DNA from: Trichomonas vaginalis G3
Taxonomy: Eukaryota > Parabasalia > Trichomonadida > Trichomonadidae
Reading direction: 5' to 3'
Length of the DNA stretch: 64,000 bases
NCBI RefSeq assembly: GCF_026262505.1
Contig: NC_067206.1
Span: 12,644,205 to 12,708,204 of the forward strand
In this document: in pieces, positions 1 through 9,454 of the stretch
Layout of the letters: each line of letters starts with the position of its first letter
Numbering within the stretch: the first letter of the stretch is position 1
Made by a program: the position numbers and the translations under genes
The notes under the pieces: model-generated
Database searches by the model: none
What the model saw: only the letters and a program-made list of their open reading frames with translations
Told to the model about the DNA's origin: nothing

Positions 1-3000
1 CGTAAATGCTGCAAAAGCATACTTCCAAGAACTGACGCTTCTTCTTCTTAAAAACTTCTTTTCACCATTTATCTTTCCAAAAGCTTTCTATAAGTGCTGG
101 GTTTCCTGTTTGCTTAAAGCTTTCCAAAATGGCTTTCTGTCATTTGACTCAGTGGCTTTCATCTCTATTATGCGTATCTATTTTTTGGCGCTTCTTTACA
201 TCTGACCTCGTTAAGCCCTTCCATATTTCTGTTTAAAGTCATACATCTTTAATTTCAGTAAGATTCTTTCATGTTTGCTCAAGAAAGAAGTTCATAGGTG
301 CAATTTCAACAATTACCTGCAGCATTTGCTCTATCTCATGATATAAGTCTCCTTCAAGAGCTGATGTAGTAGTGTTGCAATATATGAGGATTTTAAGTAG
401 AAGGCATTCATACTTTCCACCAAGTTTATAACATACCATCCATCTCTTAGTGGCGAGTTTTATATTTAATTCTTCTCTAAGAGTCTGCATGAAAACCTTT
501 ACCGAAATGCTTTCGTTGTAAGTAGTCTCTTCAGTTTGTTCATCTAAAGCTCGATGTTAAAGTCAATAGTCTATTGCCTGACTTAACATTCCTCTTCCTA
601 TTCTTCTTCATCTTTTCTTTAACACATCTTCTCACCTTTCTTTTGGTGTGTCAATAGAAACGAATGTAACATTTTAGGCTTGCTGCGAACTGTTCATACG
701 CTCTTAAACTACTCTCTCTCTGGTGTTATCCAGGTTCGTCTCTTCTCTGAGAAACCTATTGCTACATAGACGCTGTGCAAGTAACGAGAAGCGCGAGCAG
801 ACACAAAGTTATGATGCCAAATGTCATTAAAAAGCTTACTTTGCAGACAATGAAACCGAGACAGGGAATGAAGTATTTTAAGAACTCAAAGTGGACCGTA
901 GTAGCCAAAATGAAATGGTTAGTATATGAGAAACATGCTCCATGACAAACATAAACCAACGTACGATAAGATAAAATGACGGCAAAGAAAGAAAGACTGC
1001 AAACGTTGGGTAAAAGAGCCATATTCCCCATTCACAAAAAGATATCTATTGTCGGGTAACGATGGAAGAAACCCGCATTGGCTACAAAAAACATATATTA
1101 TCGGGAAACGAGCTATATTCCATAATTGCGACCAAAGCACTTATATTTGAAGGAGACATTGAACCAGCGAAATCAAGGAAAGAAAGAGTCATAGGAACAC
1201 AATAGCGAAGACTCAAATACAAACTATGACAAATCTTTCTCAGGCGATTATTGGGATGCTACCGCTAGAGATGGGCGACCAGAAGCCCAAAGGCAAACGA
1301 AGGACATGGAATTACAAGCAGACTAGGTGAACAGATCGGCCAAAGATGCCAACAACTTGAGGCACCGTGAGACGGGCAGGAGTTACCAAAAGCTGACACC
1401 ACAAGAGAGAGAACAACCGACGGATTAATATTTCTCTTACGTCGAATGTAACGTTGAAGAAATTCAATGAGTTCACTCTTCTGGAACTTTAACGACAGAG
1501 GCTTGAACTTTTGCATAAATGTTTTCGCTGTTGAGTCCATAGAGTCTGAAGTTGCTGATATAATGATTTGGTATAATAGAGTCGTTTCCTAAACGCTCTG
1601 TTATGAGTATATGACGAATTAAATTAAATGTCTTACCTGAACCCATCTTTCCACATAGAAATACACACCATTTGAACAGAACTCAATATCCTTTCTGAAA
1701 GGAAGAATAGAGAGAGAGTTAAGTTTGTCTGTAGTTTCATTCATGTCTTCATCTACGTCATGTATTAAATGCTTCATTTTATCTCCATTAAAAATGCAAG
1801 TCAGAAATATTCAGAACATAGCACCGAGTCTAACTGACAAGAGTATAAAGATATACTATGAACACGTTATGATGAAACACCAAAATTCAAGAAAGTCAGT
1901 ATACTTATGAATATCCAAGGCACTGGGTAGAGTATGTAGGAGGTGAGAAAGCTATTGAAATCAGACAGGTTCGAAGTATTCCAGCAGGAAGAACAATATT
2001 ATTGAAGAACTTTATGTTTTGAGGTATAATGATGAAACAAAGAAGCAAGATAGTTTTCCTGTTGCTGTGTATGTGAACCTGAACAGGAGATGACATGAAA
2101 GTTTTTAACACAAAGCTTCAACGGTAGTGAGAGAACAACTGACTGCGGAAGGACATCCATTACCTTCAGAAGTTACATAGATATAATTTTGAAACAAATG
2201 CAATAGATTTTAAAGTCATCTCTGCAAAGAAGTCAGGTTTTACATTTAATGAAGCAGATGTATATTCGAATGAAAACTTCAAAGCTATTGCATGTTAGAT
2301 AATGACGATTGCTTTAAGAAAATTTTAAATTCAGTGACTCAAACGATGTCAATAGATGACCTTCGTGGAATGTTACCATCGACGTTTACAGTTGAAGGTT
2401 CAGCAGGATTGTTACAAGATTGTCAATGGTGGTATTTGGTCTCGTGAGAACATTGTTATAAATCCAGTATAAGTGAATTTGCTGAAGAATCTATATTATG
2501 TCTTTTAAACTACATGTAATCGCCCCGAAGCATTATAGTATAACAAACTTTTCAGTAAGTTTAATAAGACTTGTCGAACCTTCTTCAATGAAGAATGTTG
2601 TGCTACCTAAAGATGGAAAGGATGGACTCATTATTGAGATGATTTTAATAGCATATTAAATGAGCTTGGTCTTGAAGGTCATTCATGATGAAATAACTGT
2701 TGTAGAAGATGTTAGCATTGTTCAGACATTTTGAAGCGTATAGATGATATAGAAAAGTTTATGAAGCCGCAAAGCGGGAGGACGAAGTCCGTGAGAAGTT
2801 TATGTTTATTGACTTTCTCCAGTAACGAGAACTTTTATGAGATAATATTGAAGAGAGATGATTTTAATATGGTGTAAATGGTAGCTTGGGCAGCTTTAGG
2901 CGCAATGGAACAAAAGCATTAGCATTTGAGCAAAAGCACTATGGCTTATGACGCAGTAAATAAATGAGTTGGAGCTTAAAGACATTAGATGCAAATAAAG

Positions 3001-3838
3001 AAGATTGGACTGGGTTGCAAAGAAGTTAAGATTAAATAAAATAGGCTCATAAATAAAGCATCCAATTTTGGTGCGAACTGAGCTCAGAAACGGATGAGTT
3101 TGCAAAACACGCAAAAGACTTTAATGACCAGATGAAAGGTGAACAAATGCATTAAGAGTCGATGGAACTCTTCCTCCACAGTAGTTCTTCCGTATGCGTC
3201 TTATGGAATGTATGGAAACCCTTACGAAAGACCATTTACCATTGAATGGTGGAAGTAACTGGTATCATTACGGCAGAAGAAAGACAGTCAAGTTGGAGAC
3301 AGACGTGAAGAAAGCAACTAAAAAGAAACCAAGGAAGAGAGTTATAAGCAATGAATTCAAGTGGGTGAAAAAACAGGTGAAAAAGGTGAGATTCTCACCT
3401 TCACCTAAATTTATTTTTGCGCTATGTTTTCATACGTGTGAGGGTGGTGATATTAATTTTATTTTTTATTTTATTTTATTTTTTTTATGTAAATGACGAA
3501 AACTATTGAGATAACAAACTACAACCGTCATGAGTTCAAGAATTGTTCTTCGTTCCTCGTGAAAATACATTCTATCAGATACGAGAGAAAGGGTAAAGTT
3601 ATGTTGAGCGTTTATGAAGAAGAAAATGGAAGTTTAACAAGCATACGATACAAACGGTAAACGTGTTTCATTAGCTTTGTCAAAACTTACTAACATTTAT
3701 TTTGACAGTGACTTGACTCTGACGATTGGAGCGACAGACAGCAGCGATACTGAAGAATATGAACTATTGTGTGAAGCACAGCAATGGAGAAGTTGCAATA
3801 CTTTTGTAAGTGAGAACGTTTATTTTACAGTAGTAAGG
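1..3838 (+). mobile_element. Maverick/Polinton copy A, partial and heavily decayed
   Basis: A virus-like fossil recognised by near-identity to copies B and C. Bases 1 to about 760 match the N-terminal part of the DNA polymerase B gene of copy C (near 46950-47600, same orientation). About 1425-1790 match the start of the packaging ATPase gene. About 1795-3480 match the virion-protein genes, and 3490-3838 the small terminal-repeat gene and part of the terminal repeat. The stretch between the polymerase and ATPase parts is unlike either relative. The copy is broken, with dozens of small breaks. Compared with B it differs mostly by short length changes and few substitutions, which may mean poor base calling at a contig end rather than great age. 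It stops at 3838 inside the terminal repeat and joins copy B directly. Confidence 0.85.
765..1420. other. Unassigned segment inside Maverick copy A
   Basis: This stretch of about 650 bp lies between the polymerase-like and ATPase-like parts of copy A and has no counterpart in copies B or C. It looks richer in G and C than its surroundings by eye. Reverse-strand reading frames are short and rich in hydrophobic residues, but none is long enough to call a gene. It may be foreign DNA carried into the element, a decayed membrane-protein gene, or an assembly chimera. I do not recognise it. Confidence 0.5.
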
Positions 3839-4136
3839 TGAAGTGGTAATGGTCTACGTTATCTGAAGGATTTGTTTGAACATTTATGTAAGGGTTGTCG
3901 TTGGCTTCTCTTGAAAGAATTTGGTCCAGTGGTGGATACTCTAACTTAACATCTGATGTAGCGTTAGCGTTTGAAGCTGAGTTTAAATTCACGGATTTCA
4001 GTTCTGGTTCTTTTTCTTTCAAACACTCTGAACTATAGTTCTTTATGACAATATTGTTTGTCGTTCGTGAGTCAACATTTGATGTTGGTTCAATTGGAAC
4101 ATTAACGGCACCAGCTAAGATGGATTTGCTTCTCAT
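3839..4136 (-). pseudogene. Maverick gene of unknown function, 5' part only (copy B)
   Basis: The reverse strand carries the N-terminal part of the protein complete at 58052-58522 in copy C, including the block SNANATSDVKLEYPPLDQ. The rest is absent because the copy starts here. Its start overlaps that of the divergent gene at 4045, so the two probably share a promoter region. Function unknown. Confidence 0.55.
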
Positions 4137-4563
4137 TTCATATAGAATAAAAACCTTTTATATGTATGAAATGAACAATATACTCGACAAGGGTTTGAAT
4201 GTAAAGCTAACGAATGAAAATATTGTTGAATTCACTGAGACAGGTGCTGTGTATAAAGATGTAGAACTACTGAACAAAAGAGCAAAGGGAAGAAGCAGGA
4301 ATATGAACAAAGGGTGGAAGCCTATAAAAATTTATGTCAATGATGGCTCAGGAGGTTCAAACATAAAGTATGCAGAAAGTTATAGAGTTTATGCGCTAAA
4401 AGGTGAAAAGCCTTCATTTAAGAACAGCTATTCTAACGCATATCCTCAAAAGCTAACGGATGGGGAAGTGGATGATATGAATGACAGCAAAAATATTAAC
4501 AGAAATGGCGACAGAGATGCATGGAATTTGTTTACCATCAGTCAATTGAAGGTTAAACTTTAA
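4045..4563 (+). CDS. Maverick conserved protein, function unknown (172 aa)
   Basis: A 172-residue protein starting MTILFVVRESTFDVGSIG. It has no recognisable motif. There is a mildly hydrophobic N-terminal third, a basic patch (KRAKGRSRNMNKGWK) near residues 78-92 and an acidic, asparagine-rich tail. The 3' end overlaps by a few bases the convergent ATPase gene, so the two genes are tightly packed. An orthologous locus in copy C is about 97% identical by eye. In other Polintons the gene beside the ATPase is often a cysteine protease or a minor capsid protein. No catalytic His/Cys arrangement is obvious here, so I leave it unnamed. Confidence 0.65.
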   Translation: MTILFVVRESTFDVGSIGTLTAPAKMDLLLISYRIKTFYMYEMNNILDKGLNVKLTNENIVEFTETGAVYKDVELLNKRAKGRSRNMNKGWKPIKIYVNDGSGGSNIKYAESYRVYALKGEKPSFKNSYSNAYPQKLTDGEVDDMNDSKNINRNGDRDAWNLFTISQLKVKL

Positions 4564-5447
4564 AACAATGTTGGTCGTTCCCATGGAATATTTTTGACTT
4601 TAATGGTATTAGTCATGATATGAATCTCAAGGTATGAACGAGGAGAGATGAGAGACTTATATGCTTCCCAAATTTCTTCAAAAGGTAATGTTATACCTGA
4701 CTGTTTCCAAATGAGTTCAATATCATAACGTGAGAAACCTTGAAAGATAACGAAGTCAGTTATGAGACGTTTTATGTTTAAAGCTAAAAACCTCCATGTT
4801 TGCATAAGTATTGCTACAGTTAAGTGGTAATGTCTGACTTTAGTAATGATATTAGCTAATGATGAGTCTGGTTTTGACACTAAACCTTTACCAGCGAAGT
4901 CGTCGCAAACGAGCAGAGTGTTTGAAGGATACTTTTTGAAGGGGTATTTTGAAAGTTTTGATAGAATGTAGTTTGTCAGTCGTTTCATATCGTAAACTCC
5001 TGAGTACTGACGTAAGTGGTGTTTGTCAATAATTCTTTCCATCTCCTCAGAAGTCTTTTGCATTCCTGACTGTATAAATTCAACGATGGCATAATATTTT
5101 CTCTTACGTCGAATGTAACGTTGAAGAAATTCAATGAGTTCACTGTCTGGAACTTTAACGACAGAGGCTTGAACTTTTGACATAAATGTTTTCGCTGTTG
5201 AGTCCATAGAGTCTGAAGTTGCTGATATAATGATTTGGTCATAGTAAGAGTCGTTTCCTAAACGCTCTGTTATGAGTATATGACGAATTAAATTAAATGT
5301 CTTACCTGAACCCATCTTTCCACAATAGAAATACACACCATTTGAACAGAACTCATAGTCCTTACTGAAAGGAAGAATGAGAGAAGAGTTAAGTTTGTCT
5401 GTAGTTTCATTCATGTCTTCATCTACGTCATGTATTAAATGCTTCAT
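4560..5447 (-). CDS. Maverick DNA-packaging ATPase (FtsK/HerA, A32-like)
   Basis: A 295-residue P-loop ATPase. Walker A is GKMGSGKT near residues 43-50 and Walker B is TLLVCDD near residues 179-185, each in hydrophobic strands as in FtsK/HerA packaging ATPases of Polintons, poxviruses (A32) and virophages. These enzymes pump DNA into a preformed capsid and are a hallmark of the family. The gene reads whole in copy B. It starts head-to-head with the virion gene at 5464, 16 bases apart, implying a shared bidirectional promoter, and its end meets the convergent gene at 4563. The family call is strong. That it is a functional enzyme is not shown. Confidence 0.9.
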   Translation of the reverse strand: MKHLIHDVDEDMNETTDKLNSSLILPFSKDYEFCSNGVYFYCGKMGSGKTFNLIRHILITERLGNDSYYDQIIISATSDSMDSTAKTFMSKVQASVVKVPDSELIEFLQRYIRRKRKYYAIVEFIQSGMQKTSEEMERIIDKHHLRQYSGVYDMKRLTNYILSKLSKYPFKKYPSNTLLVCDDFAGKGLVSKPDSSLANIITKVRHYHLTVAILMQTWRFLALNIKRLITDFVIFQGFSRYDIELIWKQSGITLPFEEIWEAYKSLISPRSYLEIHIMTNTIKVKNIPWERPTLF

Positions 5448-5463
5448 TTTATCTCCATTAAAA

Positions 5464-6345
5464 ATGCAAGTCAGAAATATTCAGAACATAGCACCGAGTC
5501 TAACTGACAAGAGTATAAAGATATACTATGAACACGTTATGATGAAACCAACCAAAATTCAAGAAAGTCAGTATACTTATGAATATCCAAGGCACTGGGT
5601 AGAGTATGTAGGAGGTGAGAAAGCTATTGAAATCAGACAGGTTCGAAGTATTCCAGCAGGAAGAACAATATTATTGAAGAACTTTAATGTTTTGAGGTAT
5701 AATGATGAAACAAAGAAGCAAGATAGTTTTCCTGTTGCTGTGTATGTGAACCTAGACACAGGAGATGACATGAAAGTTTTTAACACAAAGCTTCAAACGG
5801 TAGTGAGAGAACAACTGACTGCGGAAGGACATCCATTACCTTCAGAAGTTACCATAGTATATAATTTTGAAACAAATGCAATAGATTTTAAAGTCATCTC
5901 TGCAAAGAAGTCAGGTTTTACATTTAATGAAGCAGATGTATATTCGAATGAAAACTTCAAAGCTATTGCATGGTTAGATAATGACGATTGCTTTAAGAAA
6001 ATATTTAAATTCAGTGACTCAACGATGTCAATAGATGACCTTCGTGGAATGTTACCATCGACGTTTACAGTTGAAGGTTCAGCAGGATTGCTTACAAGAT
6101 TGTCAATTGGTGGTATTTGGTCTCGTGAGAACATTGTTATAAAATCCAGTATAAGTGAATTTGCTGAAGAATCTATATTATGTCTTTCAAACTACATGTA
6201 TTCGCCACCGAAGCATTATAGTATAACAAACTTTGTCAGTAAGTTTAATATAAGACTTGTCGAACCTTCTTCAATGAAAGATGTTGTGCTACCTAAAGAT
6301 GGAAAGGATGGACTCATTATTGAGATGATTTTAATAGCATATTAA
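5464..6345 (+). CDS. Maverick virion-type protein, possible minor capsid (293 aa)
   Basis: I chose the ATG at 5464 (MQVRNIQNIAPSLTDK), because upstream codons fall in the ATPase gene on the other strand and copy C has the same ATG at 59996. The 293-residue product ends RLVEPSSMKDVVLPKDGKDG plus a hydrophobic strand. A similar ending (RLVDFQGEPVELKAP) occurs in the protein at 57025-57789, and both recall a C-terminal block I remember from Polinton minor virion proteins. N-terminal beta-rich texture also resembles the protein at 41686. Role inferred as minor capsid or penton, not proven. It is the first of three genes read in one direction, and its stop touches the next start (TAAATG). Confidence 0.6.
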   Translation: MQVRNIQNIAPSLTDKSIKIYYEHVMMKPTKIQESQYTYEYPRHWVEYVGGEKAIEIRQVRSIPAGRTILLKNFNVLRYNDETKKQDSFPVAVYVNLDTGDDMKVFNTKLQTVVREQLTAEGHPLPSEVTIVYNFETNAIDFKVISAKKSGFTFNEADVYSNENFKAIAWLDNDDCFKKIFKFSDSTMSIDDLRGMLPSTFTVEGSAGLLTRLSIGGIWSRENIVIKSSISEFAEESILCLSNYMYSPPKHYSITNFVSKFNIRLVEPSSMKDVVLPKDGKDGLIIEMILIAY

Positions 6346-6570
6346 ATGAGCTTGTTCTTGAAGGTCATTCATGATGAAATAACTGTTGTAGAAGATGTTA
6401 GCAATTGTTCAGACATTTTGAAGCGTATAGATGAGATAAGAAAGAAGTTTATGAAGCCGCAACGCGGCGAGGACGAAGTCCGTGAGAATGTTTATGTTTC
6501 ATTGACTTTCTCCAGTAACGAGAACTTTTATGAGATAATATTGAAGAGAGATGATTTTAATATGGTGTAA
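6346..6570 (+). CDS. Small Maverick protein containing an in-frame minihairpin insert (74 aa)
   Basis: A 74-residue protein (MSLFLKVIHDEITVVEDV...) with no known domain. Its start abuts the stop of the previous gene and its stop abuts the next start, so the three genes may be read from one transcript or from very close promoters. Its middle, KPQRGEDEV, is encoded by the paired hairpin at 6456-6481. Copy C carries RPQSGEGEA at the same place. The same peptide appears in the DNA polymerase gene of copy C, so this part is a mobile DNA insert rather than ancestral protein sequence. Confidence 0.6.
   Translation: MSLFLKVIHDEITVVEDVSNCSDILKRIDEIRKKFMKPQRGEDEVRENVYVSLTFSSNENFYEIILKRDDFNMV
6456..6481 (+). 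repeat. Paired GC minihairpin element, in frame in a gene
   Basis: Two perfect short hairpins sit two bases apart. The first is GCCGC-AAC-GCGGC (6456-6468) and the second GGAC-GAA-GTCC (6471-6481). Both have three-base loops. Copy A carries the counterpart at about 2766-2790. Confidence 0.85.
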
Positions 6571-7086
6571 ATGGTAGCTTGGGCAGCTTTAGGCGCAATG
6601 GGAACAAAAGCATTAGCATTTGGAGCAAAAGCACTTGGAGCTTATGACGCAGTAAATAAAATGAGTGGAGGAAGGGTTTCAAAGACATTAGATGCAAATA
6701 AAGGAAAGATTGGAGGCTGGGTTGCAAAGAAGTTAAGATTAAATAAAATAGGACTCATAAATAAAGCATCCAATTTGGTTGCGACTGAGTCAGAAAATGC
6801 TTTAGGAAAGGACGATGAGTTTGCAAAACACGCAAAAGACTTTAATGACCAGATGAAAGGTGAAACAATGCATTTAAATAGAGTCGATGGAACTCTTCCT
6901 CCACCAGTAGTTCTTCCGTATGGTCCTTATGGAATGTATGGAAACCCTTACGAAAGACCATTTGACCCATTGACTGGTGGAAGTAACTGGTATCATTACG
7001 GACGAAGAAGAAAGACAGTCAAGTTGGAGACAGACGTGAAGAAAGCAACTAAAAAGAAACCAAGGAAGAGAGTTATAAAGCAATGA
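6571..7086 (+). CDS. Maverick Gly/Ala-rich basic protein, possible core or membrane-active protein
   Basis: A 171-residue protein. The N-terminus (MVAWAALGAMGTKALAFG) is an Ala/Gly-rich amphipathic or membrane-seeking stretch. The middle is charged. A Pro/Gly/Tyr-rich segment (about residues 112-140) precedes a very basic C-terminus (KKATKKKPRKR). The layout recalls small adenovirus core or membrane-lytic proteins, which is analogy only. It follows the 74-residue gene without a gap. The region 7087-7240 downstream holds short direct and inverted repeats and then an AT-rich leader for the next gene. Confidence 0.5.
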   Translation: MVAWAALGAMGTKALAFGAKALGAYDAVNKMSGGRVSKTLDANKGKIGGWVAKKLRLNKIGLINKASNLVATESENALGKDDEFAKHAKDFNDQMKGETMHLNRVDGTLPPPVVLPYGPYGMYGNPYERPFDPLTGGSNWYHYGRRRKTVKLETDVKKATKKKPRKRVIKQ

Positions 7087-7089
7087 ATT

Positions 7090-7150
7090 CAAGTGGGTGA
7101 AAAAACAGGTGAAAAAACAGGTGAGATTTCACCACTTCACCTAAATTTAT
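7090..7150. repeat. Inverted-repeat cluster at gene 3' end (GGTGA/TCACC type)
   Basis: Repeats of GGTGAAAAAACA are followed by TTTCACC and CACCT, so the transcript could fold just after the stop at 7086. Copy C has a different inverted-repeat cluster (GGGTAGAAATGAG with its complement) at exactly this place (about 61625-61690). The role is probably a 3'-end or insulator structure. That is inference. Confidence 0.55.
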
Positions 7151-7240
7151 TTTTGCGCTATGTTTTCATACGTGTGAGGGTGGTGATATCATTAATTTTA
7201 AGTTTATTTTTTATTTTATTTTTATTTTATTTTTATGTAA

Positions 7241-7567
7241 ATGACGAAAACTATTGAGATAACAAACTACAACGGTCATGAGTTCAAGAATTTGTTCTTC
7301 GTTCCTCGTGAAAATACATTCTATCAGATACGAGGGAGAAAGGGTAAAGTTAGTTTGAGCGTTTATGAAGGAATGAAGAATGGAAAGTTTATACAAGCAT
7401 ACGATACAAACGGTAAACGTGTTTCATTAGCTTTGTCAAAACTTACTAACATTTATTTTGACAGTGACTTTGACTCTGACGATTGGAGCGACAGCAGCGA
7501 TACTGAAGAATATGAACTATTGTGTGAAGCACAGCAATGGGAAGAGTTGCAATACTTTTGTAAGTGA
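7241..7567 (+). CDS. Terminal-repeat gene of Maverick (108 aa)
   Basis: Encodes MTKTIEITNYNGHEFKNLFF and continues through a basic middle (IRGRKGK) to an acidic, Ser/Asp-rich tail (near residues 75-90) and the end EELQYFCK. In copy C this gene lies wholly inside both terminal inverted repeats, so that element has two copies of it (38103-38423 and 61758-62078, 106 residues each). Gene-in-repeat placement is typical of early or regulatory genes in linear viruses with long terminal repeats. No domain is recognised. The ATG follows a T-rich leader. Confidence 0.65.
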   Translation: MTKTIEITNYNGHEFKNLFFVPRENTFYQIRGRKGKVSLSVYEGMKNGKFIQAYDTNGKRVSLALSKLTNIYFDSDFDSDDWSDSSDTEEYELLCEAQQWEELQYFCK

Positions 7568-7569
7568 GA

Positions 7570-7748
7570 ACGTTTATTTTTACAGTAGTAAGGTGAAGTG
7601 GTTGGCGGCTTTATAAATATTTAAGGTTAAGTTGGTGTTTGTGTTTGTGTTGTAAAATATACGTTAACGGTTTTGTAAAGTGTCAAATTCACAAGTATTG
7701 TGTACGGTGGAACGTAGTGCCACCATACACGAGACTTGTATACTAACT
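7570..7748 (+). repeat. Right terminal repeat end of Maverick copy B
   Basis: Matches the outer end of the copy C terminal repeat with moderate divergence (GAAGTGGTTGGCGGCTTT..., AAATATACGTTA..., TACTAACT). An imperfect hairpin (GTGTACGGTGG with CCACCATACAC) sits just inside the end. The next base, 7749, is the interrupted host element. Confidence 0.8.
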
Positions 7749-8342
7749 AATGCAAGCCTAAGTATGTGGCTTTGGTCATGTTTTGCCGAAGAAAATATTG
7801 ACAAACGTACGAAAATGTGGGAGAATTGTGTCTACCATTACGTAGGCAATCATTCTTTTTGCGAACCGCACAATTACAAATGCTTTGAATGGCAAAAAGG
7901 TGTCAATTCGATCCAACTTCAATTCATGCTCTATGACTGGGTTCACAAATGGACACCCATAGTTTCCAAAGTTTCTTCCATTGGATCTACCTGCATGAAT
8001 GAAGCGTTTAACTCCAAAATTGCATGCTATTTGGACAAATCAAGAGCCTGGAAGAACATTAACATTAGAGTTAACGTTGCAATCTTAGAATGGAATGATC
8101 CAGAGCATTTTCTCGGAGATATACAAAAAGCATTACATCTTCCCCCACTTCCAGAAGATTGTGTCAAATCATTTGAAGAGAATTGTTACTCCAAAATGAT
8201 ATTGAAACAAAAAACTGTTACAAAAGGTTCTAAAAAACAGAACAAATACAAAAAATTCATTCAGAGTGTACCAGGAGGAGATTATCAAGTTTTCAAGTCC
8301 GAATGGGAATCAGAAGACGAAGACATTGATGACTTTGATTAA
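7749..8342 (+). pseudogene. C-terminal part of a cut-and-paste transposase (MULE or Kolobok type)
   Basis: Open frame of about 197 codons with no start of its own: it continues leftward into the Maverick end, so the first part of the gene was displaced by that insertion. Visible features are HSFCEPH followed by a Cys, a stretch with regular aromatic residues, SSIGSTCMNEAFNSK, and an acidic tail (ESEDEDIDDFD). A His/Cys pair followed by G-S-x-x-N-E-x-x-N is the pattern at the end of the DDE domain in Mutator-like and Kolobok transposases. I cannot decide between them. The stop TAA is at 8340-8342. Confidence 0.55.
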
Positions 8343-8727
8343 CGAAAATTACATTTTATTTATTGTTTTTGTTTTTAATTAAATTATTATTATGCTCATT
8401 TTCTTATTATGATTTTTTCTCATTATGATATAAATAATTTATTAATGCATTTATCCAATAATTATGCTATGATATTTTTATGCCTTATTTCATTTCTCTT
8501 ATATTTGATAATCTGGTAAAATATAGTTCAGACTATAATCATTTTAGATTATTGATATATTTATATAGGTTAGAATAAAATTAGTTTCATTTTCTACTTT
8601 TATTTTGAATTAATAATTTATAATATCAAATATTATGGCGTAACCTCTCCTTTAAAATATAGATATATATAGGCCTATAGAGTTTATTGGCACTCTCAAA
8701 ACTCTAGAATTTTGAGTTTACTATACC
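8343..8727. other. AT-rich non-coding stretch, nothing recognised
   Basis: Very AT-rich DNA after the transposase tail, with no reading frame of note and no clear repeat. It is probably the 3' flank of the interrupted transposon. Confidence 0.5.
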
Positions 8728-9168
8728 CTTAATCAAAGTCAATTTTATTTTTCATATTCAAATGGACTGAGTGTTAACATTTAACATTTTTTGCTAATTG
8801 TCGTCAAAAATTAGGCGTAAAGCAAAAATTGATATTTCATATGGTTTTATGATAGATAAGCATTATATTCCCACTCATTATATTCGTAAATTTTGAGGTT
8901 TATCCTTCGCTTTTAAGATCATTGAATTTGATTTTTATATAAAATAGTTATATATTAGAAAATAATATGAGTTTATGTGATATTATTTTTCAGAAGATTT
9001 CATTCTATATGCCTATGAAAAGTACTCTCAAAACTAACTTTTTCCTAATTATAATTAAATCTAGAATATTGTATTATGCTTAGTATTATTTCATTTTTCT
9101 CATTCAATTTAGAATTTACAAATGTCAAAAAATTGAGAGCTGTCACTTTTGATGAATTTCTGTTTATT
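8728..9168 (+). repeat. Dispersed repeat shared with the 63.2-63.7 kb region
   Basis: Almost identical to 63248-63690 (begins TTAATCAAAGTCAATTTT, ends TGAATTTCTGTTTATTACA). The first half is also present inverted at 37072-37325 as the terminal repeat of the integrase-type transposon, and the second half has a diverged direct copy at 36866-37067. The conserved right edge contains GTCACTTTT, also seen in other terminal repeats here. Confidence 0.8.
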
Positions 9169-9454
9169 ACACAATATCAACTAAAACTATACAATGATAA
9201 TATTTTATTAATTAAACTAATAGATATTATACATAATTTTAAAAAATCACAAATGGAATTTAGCAAATAATGGAACGTCAATTAGAGCATAAGCTCTAAA
9301 TGCAGAGGAAACATAGCAATTCATAAAAGTATAACAAATAAACAGATATTTTAACAAGATAAAAAGAGAAATATATATAAAATGATGTAATATATATTAA
9401 CCATCAATGAACATCATTAATAGAGATGATTAAATTGAAATTATTTTCGGAAAG
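9169..9454. other. AT-rich non-coding stretch
   Basis: No gene, repeat or structured element recognised between the dispersed repeat and the Myb gene. Confidence 0.4.

Larger units (their letters stand above)
3839..7748 (+). mobile_element. Maverick/Polinton copy B, right-hand part with intact end
   Basis: Equivalent to 58378-62280 of copy C: packaging ATPase, virion proteins, basic protein and the small terminal-repeat gene, in the same order and strands. Within this stretch most genes read through, so it looks nearly whole as far as it goes. The right end, TACTAACT at 7741-7748, is identical to the last bases of copy C, so this is a true element terminus. The left part of the element is missing: the copy begins in mid-gene where it meets copy A. 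The end lies inside a transposase gene, so the Maverick inserted into another mobile element. Confidence 0.85.

Noticed and set aside
9076-9270. 64-codon forward frame
   Set aside because: Lies within the dispersed repeat also found at 63.6 kb, where it is not kept; AT-rich chance frame.
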